Below are positions 16,788 through 25,745 of a stretch of 64,000 bases of DNA, in pieces. Position 1 is the first letter of the stretch. The number at the start of each line of letters is the position of its first letter. Origin of the DNA: Arthrobacter sp. H35-D1 (lineage in GTDB: Bacteria > Actinomycetota > Actinomycetes > Actinomycetales > Micrococcaceae); contig NZ_JASISP010000011.1 of the NCBI RefSeq assembly GCF_030063185.1, positions 1-64,000 of the forward strand. Direction: 5' to 3'. The position numbers and the translations under genes were made by a program. The notes under the pieces were generated by a model. It ran no database searches. It worked only from the letters and a program-made list of their open reading frames with translations, and was not told the DNA's origin.

Positions 16788-19700
16788 ATGAGTCTTGCAG
16801 GTTTGCGGACAGCGCTGTCACAGGATCCAAGCTTCGCCAGGGTTCGCACTTTTGCTGCCGCCGACCCGGCCAGCCGAAGTGCCGACGTCGCCTTCACCGC
16901 TCCTGCCGGCATGCGCGCGGTCCTGTTGGCGGAAGCTGCCGACGGTTTGGCCGAGGCTGCCGAACGACTGGCAGCTGATGTCAACGCCTCCCTGGACCGT
17001 TCCGGAGTGGTTTTGGCGGTGACGGCGACCGGCCGCGAAGCCGAAGATACCGTAGCAGCCCTGCGCTCCTACCTGCCCGACGACGCCGTGGCCGAGTTCC
17101 CCAGCTGGGAAACCCTCCCACACGAGCGCCTTTCGCCGCGCTCTGACACCGTGGGCCGCCGCCTGGCCGTGCTGCGTCGGCTGGCCCATCCCGAGTTCGA
17201 TGCCGGGAGCGGCCTGCGCGTCGTGGTAGCACCCATCCGTGCCGTGGTGCAGCCGTTGGTGGCCGGGCTGGGCGAACTGGTGCCGGTGCGGGTGAAGGTC
17301 GGGGAGGACATCCCCTTCACCGATCTCATCAGGAAGCTGTCCGATGCCGCCTACGCCCGTGTTGACATGGTCACGCACCGCGGCGAATTCGCCGTGCGCG
17401 GCGGCATTCTTGACGTGTTTTCACCGACCGAAAGCCACCCTGTCCGCATTGAGTTCTTTGGCGACGAGGTCGAGGCAATGCGCTGGTTCAGCGTCGCCGA
17501 CCAGCGCACCCTGACGAGTGTCTCCGGACCCATTGCACACCCGTCCGAACTGTACGCACCGCCATGCCGGGAAATCCTCATCACTCCCACCGTCATGGGC
17601 CGGGCCGCGAAGCTGAAGGATGCCATGCCTGCCGCGGCCGGCATGCTGGAGAAGATTGCCGGCGGCATTGCCGTGGAGGGCATGGAGTCGCTGGCCCCGG
17701 CGCTGGTGGACGGGATGGTGCCGATGACCTCGCTGCTGCCTGCCGGCTCCATCGCCGTGGTGCTTGATCCGGAAAAGGTCAGCGCCCGGGCCCACGACCT
17801 GGAATCCACCAACGAGGAATTCCTGGAGGCGGCCTGGTCCACCGCGTCCGAGGGTGGCACCGCACCGCTGGATTTGGCCTCGGCGCACCACACGGAAGGT
17901 GGCGTCGACTTGTCTTCCGCAGGGTTCAAGTCCCTGGCCCAGACGAGGGAAAGGGCGTTGGAGGACGGCGTGAGCTGGTGGACGTTGAGTTCGCTGGCCC
18001 AGGACGAAGAGCTCGACACCGGCACCGACGTGTTGAACCTGCATGCCCGCGAACCCCGCGGCTACCGCGGCGACGTGGCGGAGATGATGGAATTCCTTGG
18101 TTCCCGGATCAAGGACCAATGGCGGGTGGTGGTGGCCACCGAAGGCCCCGGCCCGGCCCAGCGCCTGGCCGAGCTGTTCCACGAAGCCAACATTCCGGCG
18201 TCGCGCGTGGAAACACTTGACCATGAACCGCAGCCGGGGATCATCGAAGTGACGACGGCAGACACCGGCCGCGGCTTCGTCTTCGACTCGCTGAAGCTGG
18301 GGCTGCTGACGGAGGCGGACCTGTTGGGGCGTGCGTCGGCGGTGTCCACCAGGGACATGCGCAAGATGCCCTCCAAACGGCGCAACGCGGTGGACCCGCT
18401 GCAGCTCACGGCGGGGGACTACGTGGTCCACGAGCAGCACGGCGTGGGCAAGTTCGTGGAGCTGATCCAGCGCAAGGTGGCCGGAGGGTCGGCCAGCTCT
18501 GCAGGCGGCGCCGGGCTGCGCGAGTACCTGGTGCTTGAATACGCCCCCTCCAAGCGCGGTGCGCCCGGGGACAGGCTGTTTGTGCCCACCGACCAGCTGG
18601 ACCAGGTGACAGCGTACGTGGGCGGCGACGCTCCGGCCCTGTCCAAGATGGGCGGCTCCGACTGGGCAGCCACCAAGGGCAAGGCCCGCAAGGCCGTGAA
18701 GGAGATTGCCGGGGAACTCATCCGGCTGTACTCGGCCCGCATGGCGAGCCGCGGGCACGCATTCGGGCCCGACACGCCGTGGCAGGCCGAACTGGAGGAG
18801 GCGTTCCCGTATGTGGAAACCCCCGACCAGCTCGTGGCTATCAACGAGGTCAAGGCGGACATGGAGAAGGAGGTCCCCATGGACCGGCTGATCTCCGGGG
18901 ACGTGGGCTATGGCAAAACCGAGATCGCCGTTCGTGCCGCCTTCAAGGCTGTGCAGGACGGAAAGCAGGTGGCCATCCTGGTCCCGACTACCTTGCTGGC
19001 GCAGCAGCACTATGAGACGTTCAACGAACGCTTTTCCGGATACCCCATCCGTGTGAGCCCGCTGTCGCGCTTCCAAACCAGCAAGGAATCCAAGGAAATT
19101 GTGGAGGGCGTGAAAAACGGGACGGTGGATGTTGTCATTGGCACGCACCGGCTGCTCTCCAAGGACTTCGCGTTCAAGGACCTGGGCCTGGTGATTGTGG
19201 ATGAAGAACAGCGGTTCGGCGTGGAGCACAAGGAAGCGCTGAAGAAGATGCGCACCAACGTGGACGTGCTGGCCATGAGTGCCACCCCCATTCCCCGCAC
19301 CCTTGAAATGTCCATGACGGGCATCCGCGAGACTTCCACCCTGGCCACCCCTCCCGAGGAACGCCACCCCGTGCTGACCTATGTCGGCGCGCACAGCGAC
19401 AAGCAGGTGGGCGCGGCCATCCGACGCGAGTTGATGCGTGAAGGCCAGGTGTTCTATGTGCACAACCGGGTCAAGTCGATTGATCGCACTGCGGCGCACA
19501 TTCAGCAGCTGGTGCCCGACGCCCGCGTGGCCGTGGCCCATGGTCAGATGAGCGAGTCGCGGCTGGAGCAGATCATTGTTGATTTCTGGGAAAAGCGTTT
19601 TGACGTGCTGGTGTGCACCACCATCATTGAAACCGGGCTGGACATTTCCAATGCCAACACGCTCATCGTGGAACAGGCCAACAATTACGGGCTCTCGCAG

Positions 19701-20468
19701 CTGCATCAGTTGCGCGGGCGCGTGGGTCGCGGACGCGAACGTGCTTACGCCTACTTCCTGTACCCGGCGGACAAGCCGTTGGGTGAGGTGGCGCTTGAGC
19801 GGCTGAAGGCGGTGGCCGCTCACAATGAGCTGGGTGCAGGCATGGCCTTGGCCATGAAGGATCTTGAAATTCGCGGGGCGGGAAACATGCTCGGCGGGGA
19901 ACAGTCCGGACACATCCAGGGTGTGGGTTTTGACCTGTACATTCGTTTGGTGGGGGAGGCTGTGGCCGATTTCCGCGGCGACGGCGAGGAGCGGGCCGCG
20001 GAGATGAAGATCGAGCTGCCCATCAACGCACACCTGCCGCACGACTACGTCCCGGGGGAGCGGCTGCGCCTTGAGGCCTACCGCAAGCTGGCCGCGGCCG
20101 ACACGCTTGACGGCATTGCCGAGGTGGAGGCTGAACTCATCGACAGGTATGGGGAATTGCCGCCGGCGGCAGTGAACCTTATTGCTGTGGCGCACTTCAA
20201 GGTGCTGGCCAGGGCTGCGGGACTCACCGATGTGGCGCTGCAGGGGAACTTCATCAAGTTTGCCCCGGCCGAGTTGCCCGAGTCCAAGGAGATGCGCCTA
20301 ACGCGCATGTACCCGGGGTCCTTGGTGAAGCCGGCGTTGAACTCTGTGCTGATCCCCAAGCCCAAGACTGCCCGTATTGGCGGACGCGACTTGGCCGATG
20401 CGGAAGTGCTCAAATGGGCCCAGGGAGTGTTGGAGGCCATCTTCGACACAACCCCGGCCAGCCTGTAA
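16788..20468 (+). CDS. mfd: Transcription-repair coupling factor Mfd
   Basis: A 1226-residue ATP-dependent translocase that displaces RNA polymerase stalled at DNA lesions and recruits UvrA. In order: a UvrB-like N-terminal module (about 1-350), an RNA-polymerase interaction domain starting near GDYVVHEQHGVGKF (about 543), then the RecG-like translocase. The translocase has Walker A SGDVGYGKTEIA (about 701), DEEQ in VIVDEEQRFG (about 803) and [16 protein letters not shown]. The C-terminal TRCF domain begins near LPHDYVPGERLRLEAYRKL. ATG 16788 follows AAGGAGAAA; an upstream in-frame start at 16632 would add a non-conserved stretch. Full length, so this is the functional copy; a 3' fragment is duplicated at 30178-31188. 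Confidence 0.96.
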   Translation: MSLAGLRTALSQDPSFARVRTFAAADPASRSADVAFTAPAGMRAVLLAEAADGLAEAAERLAADVNASLDRSGVVLAVTATGREAEDTVAALRSYLPDDAVAEFPSWETLPHERLSPRSDTVGRRLAVLRRLAHPEFDAGSGLRVVVAPIRAVVQPLVAGLGELVPVRVKVGEDIPFTDLIRKLSDAAYARVDMVTHRGEFAVRGGILDVFSPTESHPVRIEFFGDEVEAMRWFSVADQRTLTSVSGPIAHPSELYAPPCREILITPTVMGRAAKLKDAMPAAAGMLEKIAGGIAVEGMESLAPALVDGMVPMTSLLPAGSIAVVLDPEKVSARAHDLESTNEEFLEAAWSTASEGGTAPLDLASAHHTEGGVDLSSAGFKSLAQTRERALEDGVSWWTLSSLAQDEELDTGTDVLNLHAREPRGYRGDVAEMMEFLGSRIKDQWRVVVATEGPGPAQRLAELFHEANIPASRVETLDHEPQPGIIEVTTADTGRGFVFDSLKLGLLTEADLLGRASAVSTRDMRKMPSKRRNAVDPLQLTAGDYVVHEQHGVGKFVELIQRKVAGGSASSAGGAGLREYLVLEYAPSKRGAPGDRLFVPTDQLDQVTAYVGGDAPALSKMGGSDWAATKGKARKAVKEIAGELIRLYSARMASRGHAFGPDTPWQAELEEAFPYVETPDQLVAINEVKADMEKEVPMDRLISGDVGYGKTEIAVRAAFKAVQDGKQVAILVPTTLLAQQHYETFNERFSGYPIRVSPLSRFQTSKESKEIVEGVKNGTVDVVIGTHRLLSKDFAFKDLGLVIVDEEQRFGVEHKEALKKMRTNVDVLAMSATPIPRTLEMSMTGIRETSTLATPPEERHPVLTYVGAHSDKQVGAAIRRELMREGQVFYVHNRVKSIDRTAAHIQQLVPDARVAVAHGQMSESRLEQIIVDFWEKRFDVLVCTTIIETGLDISNANTLIVEQANNYGLSQLHQLRGRVGRGRERAYAYFLYPADKPLGEVALERLKAVAAHNELGAGMALAMKDLEIRGAGNMLGGEQSGHIQGVGFDLYIRLVGEAVADFRGDGEERAAEMKIELPINAHLPHDYVPGERLRLEAYRKLAAADTLDGIAEVEAELIDRYGELPPAAVNLIAVAHFKVLARAAGLTDVALQGNFIKFAPAELPESKEMRLTRMYPGSLVKPALNSVLIPKPKTARIGGRDLADAEVLKWAQGVLEAIFDTTPASL

Positions 20469-20893
20469 AGCCAAGGCCGAGGCGGCCCAAGATTCACAGT
20501 TGCTGCCGGTGGGCCAACACTGGCAGAACGCAGTCACTTCCGCGGAGATTCACACCCTACGCCGGAAAGAGTCCGTCCGTAAAAGTGGATGGGCATAGGT
20601 GCACATTGGGTGCGGCGGGTACCGGAATTAGTGGCCCCGAACAACCGTGGTTTTCTGTGCAACCAACGTGGGTGACAGGGCAGCTTCAACCCTTGGAACC
20701 AAGGGGAAGCCGTGGCGTTCCACGAAAATCCGATTCAGTTCGGTGTGATCCGGGCCAGTTCGGCAGGATAGGTGTTGAAATCGACAACACACCGGATCTG
20801 ACCGGCCCACCAACTCGTCGCGAACACTGCTACCGCACGAAGGTGTAAATGGCACCATTCGATGACACGCTTGAATGAGGAGAGGTCGCTGCC
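20469..20893. other. Intergenic region with decayed operator
   Basis: No gene is supported here. The first 60 bp (20469-20530) match the sequence after the duplicated mfd fragment (31189-31250). At 20850-20867 lies TGGCACC-ATTC-GATGACA, a version of the perfect palindrome TGTCACC-ATTC-GGTGACA in front of the intact TA copy at 33760-33777; two arm positions no longer pair. Confidence 0.5.
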
Positions 20894-21358
20894 ATGACAA
20901 CAAAAATCAATATTGACACACCCGCCGTAGCCGGGGCGCTGATCAGCGGCCCTCCCTTGCCTCGCGGCATTGATCACGATCCGCAGAGACGTGACTACGC
21001 TGCAACTTTCACTCAACTCTTGGCCAAGAATGACTTTGAGTTCGCCATTAAGATGCTCGCAGACTACGCCAGTGCATCACTGAAAGCTGGCCACCCGCTA
21101 CTCCAACACAGCCCACAGCTCAAAGACCCCAGATGGTCGGCAGCTTTGGCCGGGATCACCAATTACGTCGCGAACCGCCTGGACCAACCCGCCCCGGCAT
21201 GGACCAAGCACATCGAGCCTCTCGATGAGGCATGGCTACCGGCAGAGTCCTACCGAAGCATCCGCGAACCCATGAAACAGCTGACCCGCTCGCAAACACC
21301 ACGCGAGCTTGCGGCCCTGAACGTCTTTATTCGTGAACGCAGCCTGGCCACGACATGA
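20894..21358 (+). pseudogene. Antitoxin-like protein with in-frame deletion of its HTH domain (TA copy A)
   Basis: A 154-residue frame almost identical over its C-terminal 135 residues to the 206-residue protein at 33804-34424. After the shared start (INIDTPA(V/A)AGALI) about 52 residues are missing in frame, precisely the Xre-type helix-turn-helix present in copy B (LTQQTLADAAGVSRKFLIDLE). The product could still be made (GAGGAGAGG precedes ATG 20894) and might bind the partner, but it should not bind DNA. Its partner gene is truncated 41 residues in. I treat it as a decaying duplicate. Confidence 0.75.
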
Positions 21359-21480
21359 CTGCCGGCGAGCTTTCTGGCGATCAAATCCTGGCCCTGCTCC
21401 ATGAACTCGGCCGTTGTTTGAAGACTCGCGGTGTCCATGGGGACATCAAACTCGTCGACGGTGCAGCGCTGATTCTGTAA
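21355..21480 (+). pseudogene. Truncated nucleotidyltransferase (TA copy A partner)
   Basis: Forty-one codons matching the start of the nucleotidyltransferase at 34421-34981 (GELSGDQILALLHEL, GDIKLVDGAALIL). They end at a TAA where copy B has CAA (Gln), and homology is lost a few bases later at about 21484. The Gly-Gly of the active-site motif VGGAALIL reads VDGAALIL here. The start overlaps the previous stop (ATGA), as in copy B. Not functional. Confidence 0.8.
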
Positions 21481-21483
21481 GGA

Positions 21484-21849
21484 GCACGGCGATCTTCCTC
21501 CCGCGGAGAAGGTTGCCCAGGTTGAACGCAGCGAACTGGGAGCGCTGGCCGGCGCTGAGGAACTTCGCCGTGAAACCACGCGACAGGGATTCCGCGACGG
21601 TGTAGATCGTAGAAATACCACCAATCCGAAGATCTCTGAGGATTTTTCTCTTTCAGAAGCTCCACTGCATGATGGCCGGCAACTGTATCGCCATCCACAC
21701 CCAGAAAGTTGTCAAAGTTATCGCAGCCTGGGCGAACCCGTAATTCAACGGACCTGCCTTTTTGCCTTTGTTGGTCCAAATGTCATCGACAGACATCTCC
21801 ATCACGTACGTGGTGTACTGATAAACGGTCTCGTGGGGCCCGGCGAATT
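21484..21849 (-). other. Unidentified coding debris
   Basis: No intact gene. On the minus strand a 45-codon piece (21484-21625) reads TVAESLSRGFTAKFLSAGQ and LGNLLRGRKIAVLL, protein-like but not recognised. The rest shows only short interrupted frames. It lies between the truncated TA copy and a transposase remnant and probably marks successive insertions and deletions. Confidence 0.3.
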
Positions 21850-22190
21850 AGCGGGCTACTCTGAAGATTCGCTCAAGCGACACTGTCTGAACCTCAGTGC
21901 GTTGCGACTGATTCTCAGTCGCCCGGCGGGCCTCGGGTGCAAGTCGCTCCCGCGCCCAGCTGGGCGTGGCCGAGATGAAGGCGAGCGAAGACTTGATTCG
22001 GATGCGCCGCCGGGTGCTGGCCGGGAAGGACCCAGGGCTGCTTCCTGCACTGCTGGTCTTGGTGGAACCCGCCCTGACGGCGACTATGACGTTGGCGCGA
22101 ATACAGGCTGGGTGTCGGTGGGCACCTACCACGGGGCTGACCGTCCGGGCAGAACTGGACGCCGGCGGAACCTCGAATCGGCATGAATGA
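21850..22190 (+). pseudogene. ISAzo13-like transposase remnant
   Basis: Two pieces resemble ISAzo13-family transposases: GKDPGLLPALLVLVEP (about 22020-22070) and, one frame over after a deletion, DYDVGANTGWVSVGT (about 22080-22125). The latter recalls the segment before the family's HDTAxFAV motif. Everything between and after is missing. The assignment rests on memory of the family and needs a search. Confidence 0.45.
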
Positions 22191-22318
22191 CACCGCGGAC
22201 GGGAGTATACGCTCATCACCGGTGACACGCCCGCCGGAGAGCTGGTGGCCCCTTAATACTTCTTCGTTTCATGATCCAGGGCACTACTGTTCGAAGATCA
22301 CCCGGACGAGGAGCATAT

Positions 22319-23896
22319 ATGTCAGAAACACACTCGATCGGCCGTCGATCTGTTCTTTCCACCGGGCTTTTGCTCGGATCCGGCCTACTGCTGGGAGGAT
22401 TGACGGGCTGCGGCAGCGGCTCGAAAGTGGCCGAAATACCGATGGCAGCCGCAACGGGGGTCCCTGCGCCCGGACGCAGGCTGCGCATCGCCCGCCCCGC
22501 AGCCTCCGCAGCCGAAACCCTTGATCCCGCCAGCTCCCTTTCGGCCTACGAATACCTCGGCGCCATCTACAACCGGTTGGTCAAGCTGGATGACAAGGGC
22601 GTCACAGTTCCTGATCTGGCAGCGGAATGGTCTTCCACCTCTGATGGCAAAACCTGGACTTTCAACCTGCGCCGCGGGGTCATCTTTCACGACAGGCGCC
22701 CCTTGACGGCCGCCGACGTCGTCTACACGCTTGGACACATCCTGGATCCCGATGTGGGTTCCCCACAAGCCGGGGTGCTTTCCCCGATCCTGGAGGCCTC
22801 GGGGGTCACCGCAAGTGATCCTCACACCGTGGTCTTCAATCTGACCTCGCCGAACGCGGAATTCCCGTCGCTGCTCACCGCCTACCAGTGCTACATCATC
22901 CCCGTGGATTCGGCCGCAACGATTGGCGCCACCGGGATTGGCACCGGCCCCTTCAAGCTCAGCGACTACACACCGGCCGGCCGCGGTGCGGTAGAAGCCT
23001 TCGTTGACCACTTCGCCGGGCCGCCGGCACTGGCGGGGATTGATTTCTACTCGGTGCAGGACACCGGCGCCAGGGTCAACGCCCTCCTGGCCGGCCAAAT
23101 CGACCTCATCAGCCAGACCAACCTGGACTTCGCCACCGCACGCGTCGTGGCATCCTCGCCCAACGCGACGGTGGCCCGGGCCAAGGACGCCCAGTGGTAC
23201 ACGATCCCGATGCTTGCCACTTCCAAGGAATTCTCCGACCCGCTGGTGCGCCAGGCCATGAAGCTGGCCTACAACCCGAAGGACATCGTCGCCACCGCGC
23301 TGCAGGGCAACGGCAGCACCGGATGGGACAACCCAGTGCCGCCGGGTTACGAAGACCACTTGGACTTCACCCGCGAATACGATCCGGAGAAGGCAAGGTC
23401 GCTGCTGAAGAAGGCCGGTGCAGAGGGGTTGCAGCTGCCCATCTACACCTCGTCCTACGACTCGGTGTTCACCCCGATGGCCGTCGCCTACGCCGACGCG
23501 GTGAAGGCTGCAGGCATCAAGCTCACCGTCACCAGTGCCTCCTCGGACTCCTACTACACCGAGATCTGGATGAAGAAACCACTCTCGGTCAGTTACTGGT
23601 TCACCGGCCGGCCCGTTGACCAGCTGCTCAACCAGGTCTTCCGCTCCGGATCCTCCTACAACGAGTCGGCATGGTCGAACAAGACATTCGACCAGCTGCT
23701 CGTCTCGGCGCGCGGTGAAATGAACGACGCCAAGCGACGCGGCATCTACCAGGATGCCCAACGCGTGATCATCGATGACGGCGCGGACATGACACCCATG
23801 TTCGGCGACCGGCTTGTCGGGCTGTCCAAGGAAGTGGTGAACTACTCGGAGTTCGGCTTCGAGTTCGACTACATGTTGATCGGACTGAAATCATGA
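22319..23896 (+). CDS. Peptide-type ABC transporter substrate-binding lipoprotein
   Basis: A 525-residue SBP_bac_5 (DppA/OppA) protein. The N-terminus has a twin-arginine pair (SIGRRSVLS) and a lipobox LTGC with the lipidated Cys at 31, so it is probably a membrane-anchored lipoprotein, possibly Tat-exported. The family signature region AEWSSTSDGKTWTFNLRRGVIFHD and DVVYTLGHILDP follow. ATG 22319 is preceded by GAGGAGC. It is the first gene of a tight five-gene operon (overlaps of 4 bp) with two permeases, a fused ATPase and a CocE-type hydrolase. The substrate is probably a peptide or peptide-like ester/amide; that is inference. Confidence 0.92.
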   Translation: MSETHSIGRRSVLSTGLLLGSGLLLGGLTGCGSGSKVAEIPMAAATGVPAPGRRLRIARPAASAAETLDPASSLSAYEYLGAIYNRLVKLDDKGVTVPDLAAEWSSTSDGKTWTFNLRRGVIFHDRRPLTAADVVYTLGHILDPDVGSPQAGVLSPILEASGVTASDPHTVVFNLTSPNAEFPSLLTAYQCYIIPVDSAATIGATGIGTGPFKLSDYTPAGRGAVEAFVDHFAGPPALAGIDFYSVQDTGARVNALLAGQIDLISQTNLDFATARVVASSPNATVARAKDAQWYTIPMLATSKEFSDPLVRQAMKLAYNPKDIVATALQGNGSTGWDNPVPPGYEDHLDFTREYDPEKARSLLKKAGAEGLQLPIYTSSYDSVFTPMAVAYADAVKAAGIKLTVTSASSDSYYTEIWMKKPLSVSYWFTGRPVDQLLNQVFRSGSSYNESAWSNKTFDQLLVSARGEMNDAKRRGIYQDAQRVIIDDGADMTPMFGDRLVGLSKEVVNYSEFGFEFDYMLIGLKS

Positions 23897-24912
23897 CGCA
23901 GCTGATACTCCGCAGGCTGGGCACCGCAGTGCTGACCATTGTGTTGGCCTCGCTGCTGGTCTTCCTGGCGATCCAGGCGCTCCCCGGCGATGTGGCCCAA
24001 CAGATCCTCGGGCGGGATGCCACCGAGGAATCCATTGCCAAGATGCGCTCGGAACTGGGCCTGGACACCCCGGTGGTCCTGAGATATCTCCAGTGGCTCT
24101 TCGGAGCGGTGCAAGGGGACTTCGGCACGTCCCTGGTCTCCGGTGAACCCGTAGGACCGACCTTGCTGTTGCACTTCCGCAACACGCTGCTGATCGCCAT
24201 ACCCACCGTGCTGATCTCCGTCACGCTCTCTATCCTGCTTGGCGTGTTCGCCGGGCTGCGCCGGAACAAGTGGCAGGACAACTCCATCTCCTTGATCTCG
24301 CTGGTTGCCATGAGCATCCCCGAGTTCATGATGGGTGCGCTGCTGGTGCTCGCCTTCGCCATCGGGATCCCGCTGTTTCCGGCCGTGGTGCTCGACGGGC
24401 CCAACGCCACCGTGGCCGAACTGCTGCCCAGCATCTGGCTGCCGGTGATCGTGCTTTCCCTGGCGATGGCCGCCTATGTGATCCGAATGACGCGTACCTC
24501 GACCATTGACGTGATGACCTCCGACTTCATCACCACCGCCCAGCTCAAGGGCCTTCGGGAATCACGGGTGGTCCTGCGCCACGCCCTGCCCACGGCGCTG
24601 CTGCCCACGCTGAACGTCGTGGCCATCAACATCGCCTGGATGCTCGGTGGCGTGGTGGTGGTGGAGAACATCTTCAACTACCCCGGAATGGGCAACCTGA
24701 TGCTGGAGGCCGTTTTTAACCGCGACCTGCCGATCATCGAGGCTGTGGCAGTGGTCTCGGCCACCGTCTATGTTGCCTGCAACCTGCTCGCCGACCTCAC
24801 GGCAATGCTCCTTGACCCGCGCCAGCGCCTGGCCAAGGGTTCCAAGCGCAAGGCGAAGGCAACGGCCGCCGGTTCCCAAGCCACAGCCACCGGAGAAGGG
24901 ATCCAACCATGA
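23893..24912 (+). CDS. ABC transporter permease, DppB type
   Basis: A 339-residue membrane permease of the BPD_transp_1 family with about six helices. The N-terminal LGTAVLTIVLASLLVFLAIQALPGD and the EAA-like loop containing AQLKGLRESRVVLRHALPTALLP, which docks the ATPase, are typical of DppB/OppB. It overlaps the SBP stop by four bases. The C-terminal tail is Ala/Lys-rich. With DppC it forms the transmembrane channel of the importer. Confidence 0.92.
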   Translation: MTQLILRRLGTAVLTIVLASLLVFLAIQALPGDVAQQILGRDATEESIAKMRSELGLDTPVVLRYLQWLFGAVQGDFGTSLVSGEPVGPTLLLHFRNTLLIAIPTVLISVTLSILLGVFAGLRRNKWQDNSISLISLVAMSIPEFMMGALLVLAFAIGIPLFPAVVLDGPNATVAELLPSIWLPVIVLSLAMAAYVIRMTRTSTIDVMTSDFITTAQLKGLRESRVVLRHALPTALLPTLNVVAINIAWMLGGVVVVENIFNYPGMGNLMLEAVFNRDLPIIEAVAVVSATVYVACNLLADLTAMLLDPRQRLAKGSKRKAKATAAGSQATATGEGIQP

Positions 24913-25745
24913 AATCCGTGCTCCGCTCCGCCGAGCCGATGTTCATCATCGGCATCGCGCTGATCGCCATCAACGTGCTGCTGGCATTCCTTGCCCCCTG
25001 GATCTCCGCCTATGATCCCATCGCCAGCAATTCCGAGGCGGCCCTGCAGGGGCCCACCGGGGCACACTGGCTGGGGACGGACATGTACGGGCGCGACGTG
25101 CTCTCCCGGACGCTGAACGGCGGGCGCTACGCACTGCTGGTCACCTTCCTGGCCACAACGATCGCCGTGGCCATCGGGGCGCTCCTCGGCTGCCTGGTCG
25201 CGTTCCTGAACAACTGGGTGGACGACGTCGTGATGCGCGTTGTCGACGCGATCCTCTCGGTACCCACAATCCTGGCACTGCTGGTTGTGGTTGCCGTCTT
25301 CGGCAGCGGCATGTGGGTGATCGTGCTGGCCGTGGTGGTTGTCTACACCCCGGCAGTCACCCGCGTGGTGCGTGGCGCGGCCCGTTCGGTCAGCTCCCTT
25401 GACTACGTGACCGCGGCCAAGGCGCGCGGCGAGCGTGCCGGACCCATCGTGGTGCGCGAGATCCTTCCCAACGTGCTCGACGTCGTCCTGGTTGAGTACG
25501 CGATGCGCGCCAGCTGGGTGGTCCTGCTGATCTCCTCGCTGTCCTTCCTGGGCTTCGGCGCCAACCCGCCGGCCCCGGACTGGGGGCTGATGGTTGCCGA
25601 GAACCGCACGGCGCTGACGGTGGTCCCGCTGGCCACACTGGGCCCCATTGTGGCGCTGGCGACATTCGTGATCGGGCTGCACCTCACGGCCGACGGACTG
25701 GGCAAGAAACTCGGTGTTGACCGTGCCATGACAGGAGTGCAATGA
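24909..25745 (+). CDS. ABC transporter permease, DppC type
   Basis: A 278-residue permease, partner of the preceding gene. LAPWISAYDPIASN, HWLGTDMYGRDVLSRTLNGGR and the ATPase-contact loop AAKARGERAGPIVVREILPNV are characteristic of DppC/OppC. The start overlaps dppB by four bases and the stop overlaps the ATPase gene by four, indicating translational coupling. Confidence 0.93.
   Translation: MKSVLRSAEPMFIIGIALIAINVLLAFLAPWISAYDPIASNSEAALQGPTGAHWLGTDMYGRDVLSRTLNGGRYALLVTFLATTIAVAIGALLGCLVAFLNNWVDDVVMRVVDAILSVPTILALLVVVAVFGSGMWVIVLAVVVVYTPAVTRVVRGAARSVSSLDYVTAAKARGERAGPIVVREILPNVLDVVLVEYAMRASWVVLLISSLSFLGFGANPPAPDWGLMVAENRTALTVVPLATLGPIVALATFVIGLHLTADGLGKKLGVDRAMTGVQ

Noticed and set aside
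17421-20195. Very long open frame (924 codons) on the strand opposite mfd
   Set aside because: It mirrors mfd codon structure in high-GC DNA, has no recognisable domain and no ribosome-binding site. Mfd itself shows all expected motifs.
22385-23761. 458-codon frame antisense to the substrate-binding protein gene
   Set aside because: Composition is that of an antisense shadow; no start signal or domain, while the plus strand is a clear lipoprotein gene in an operon.
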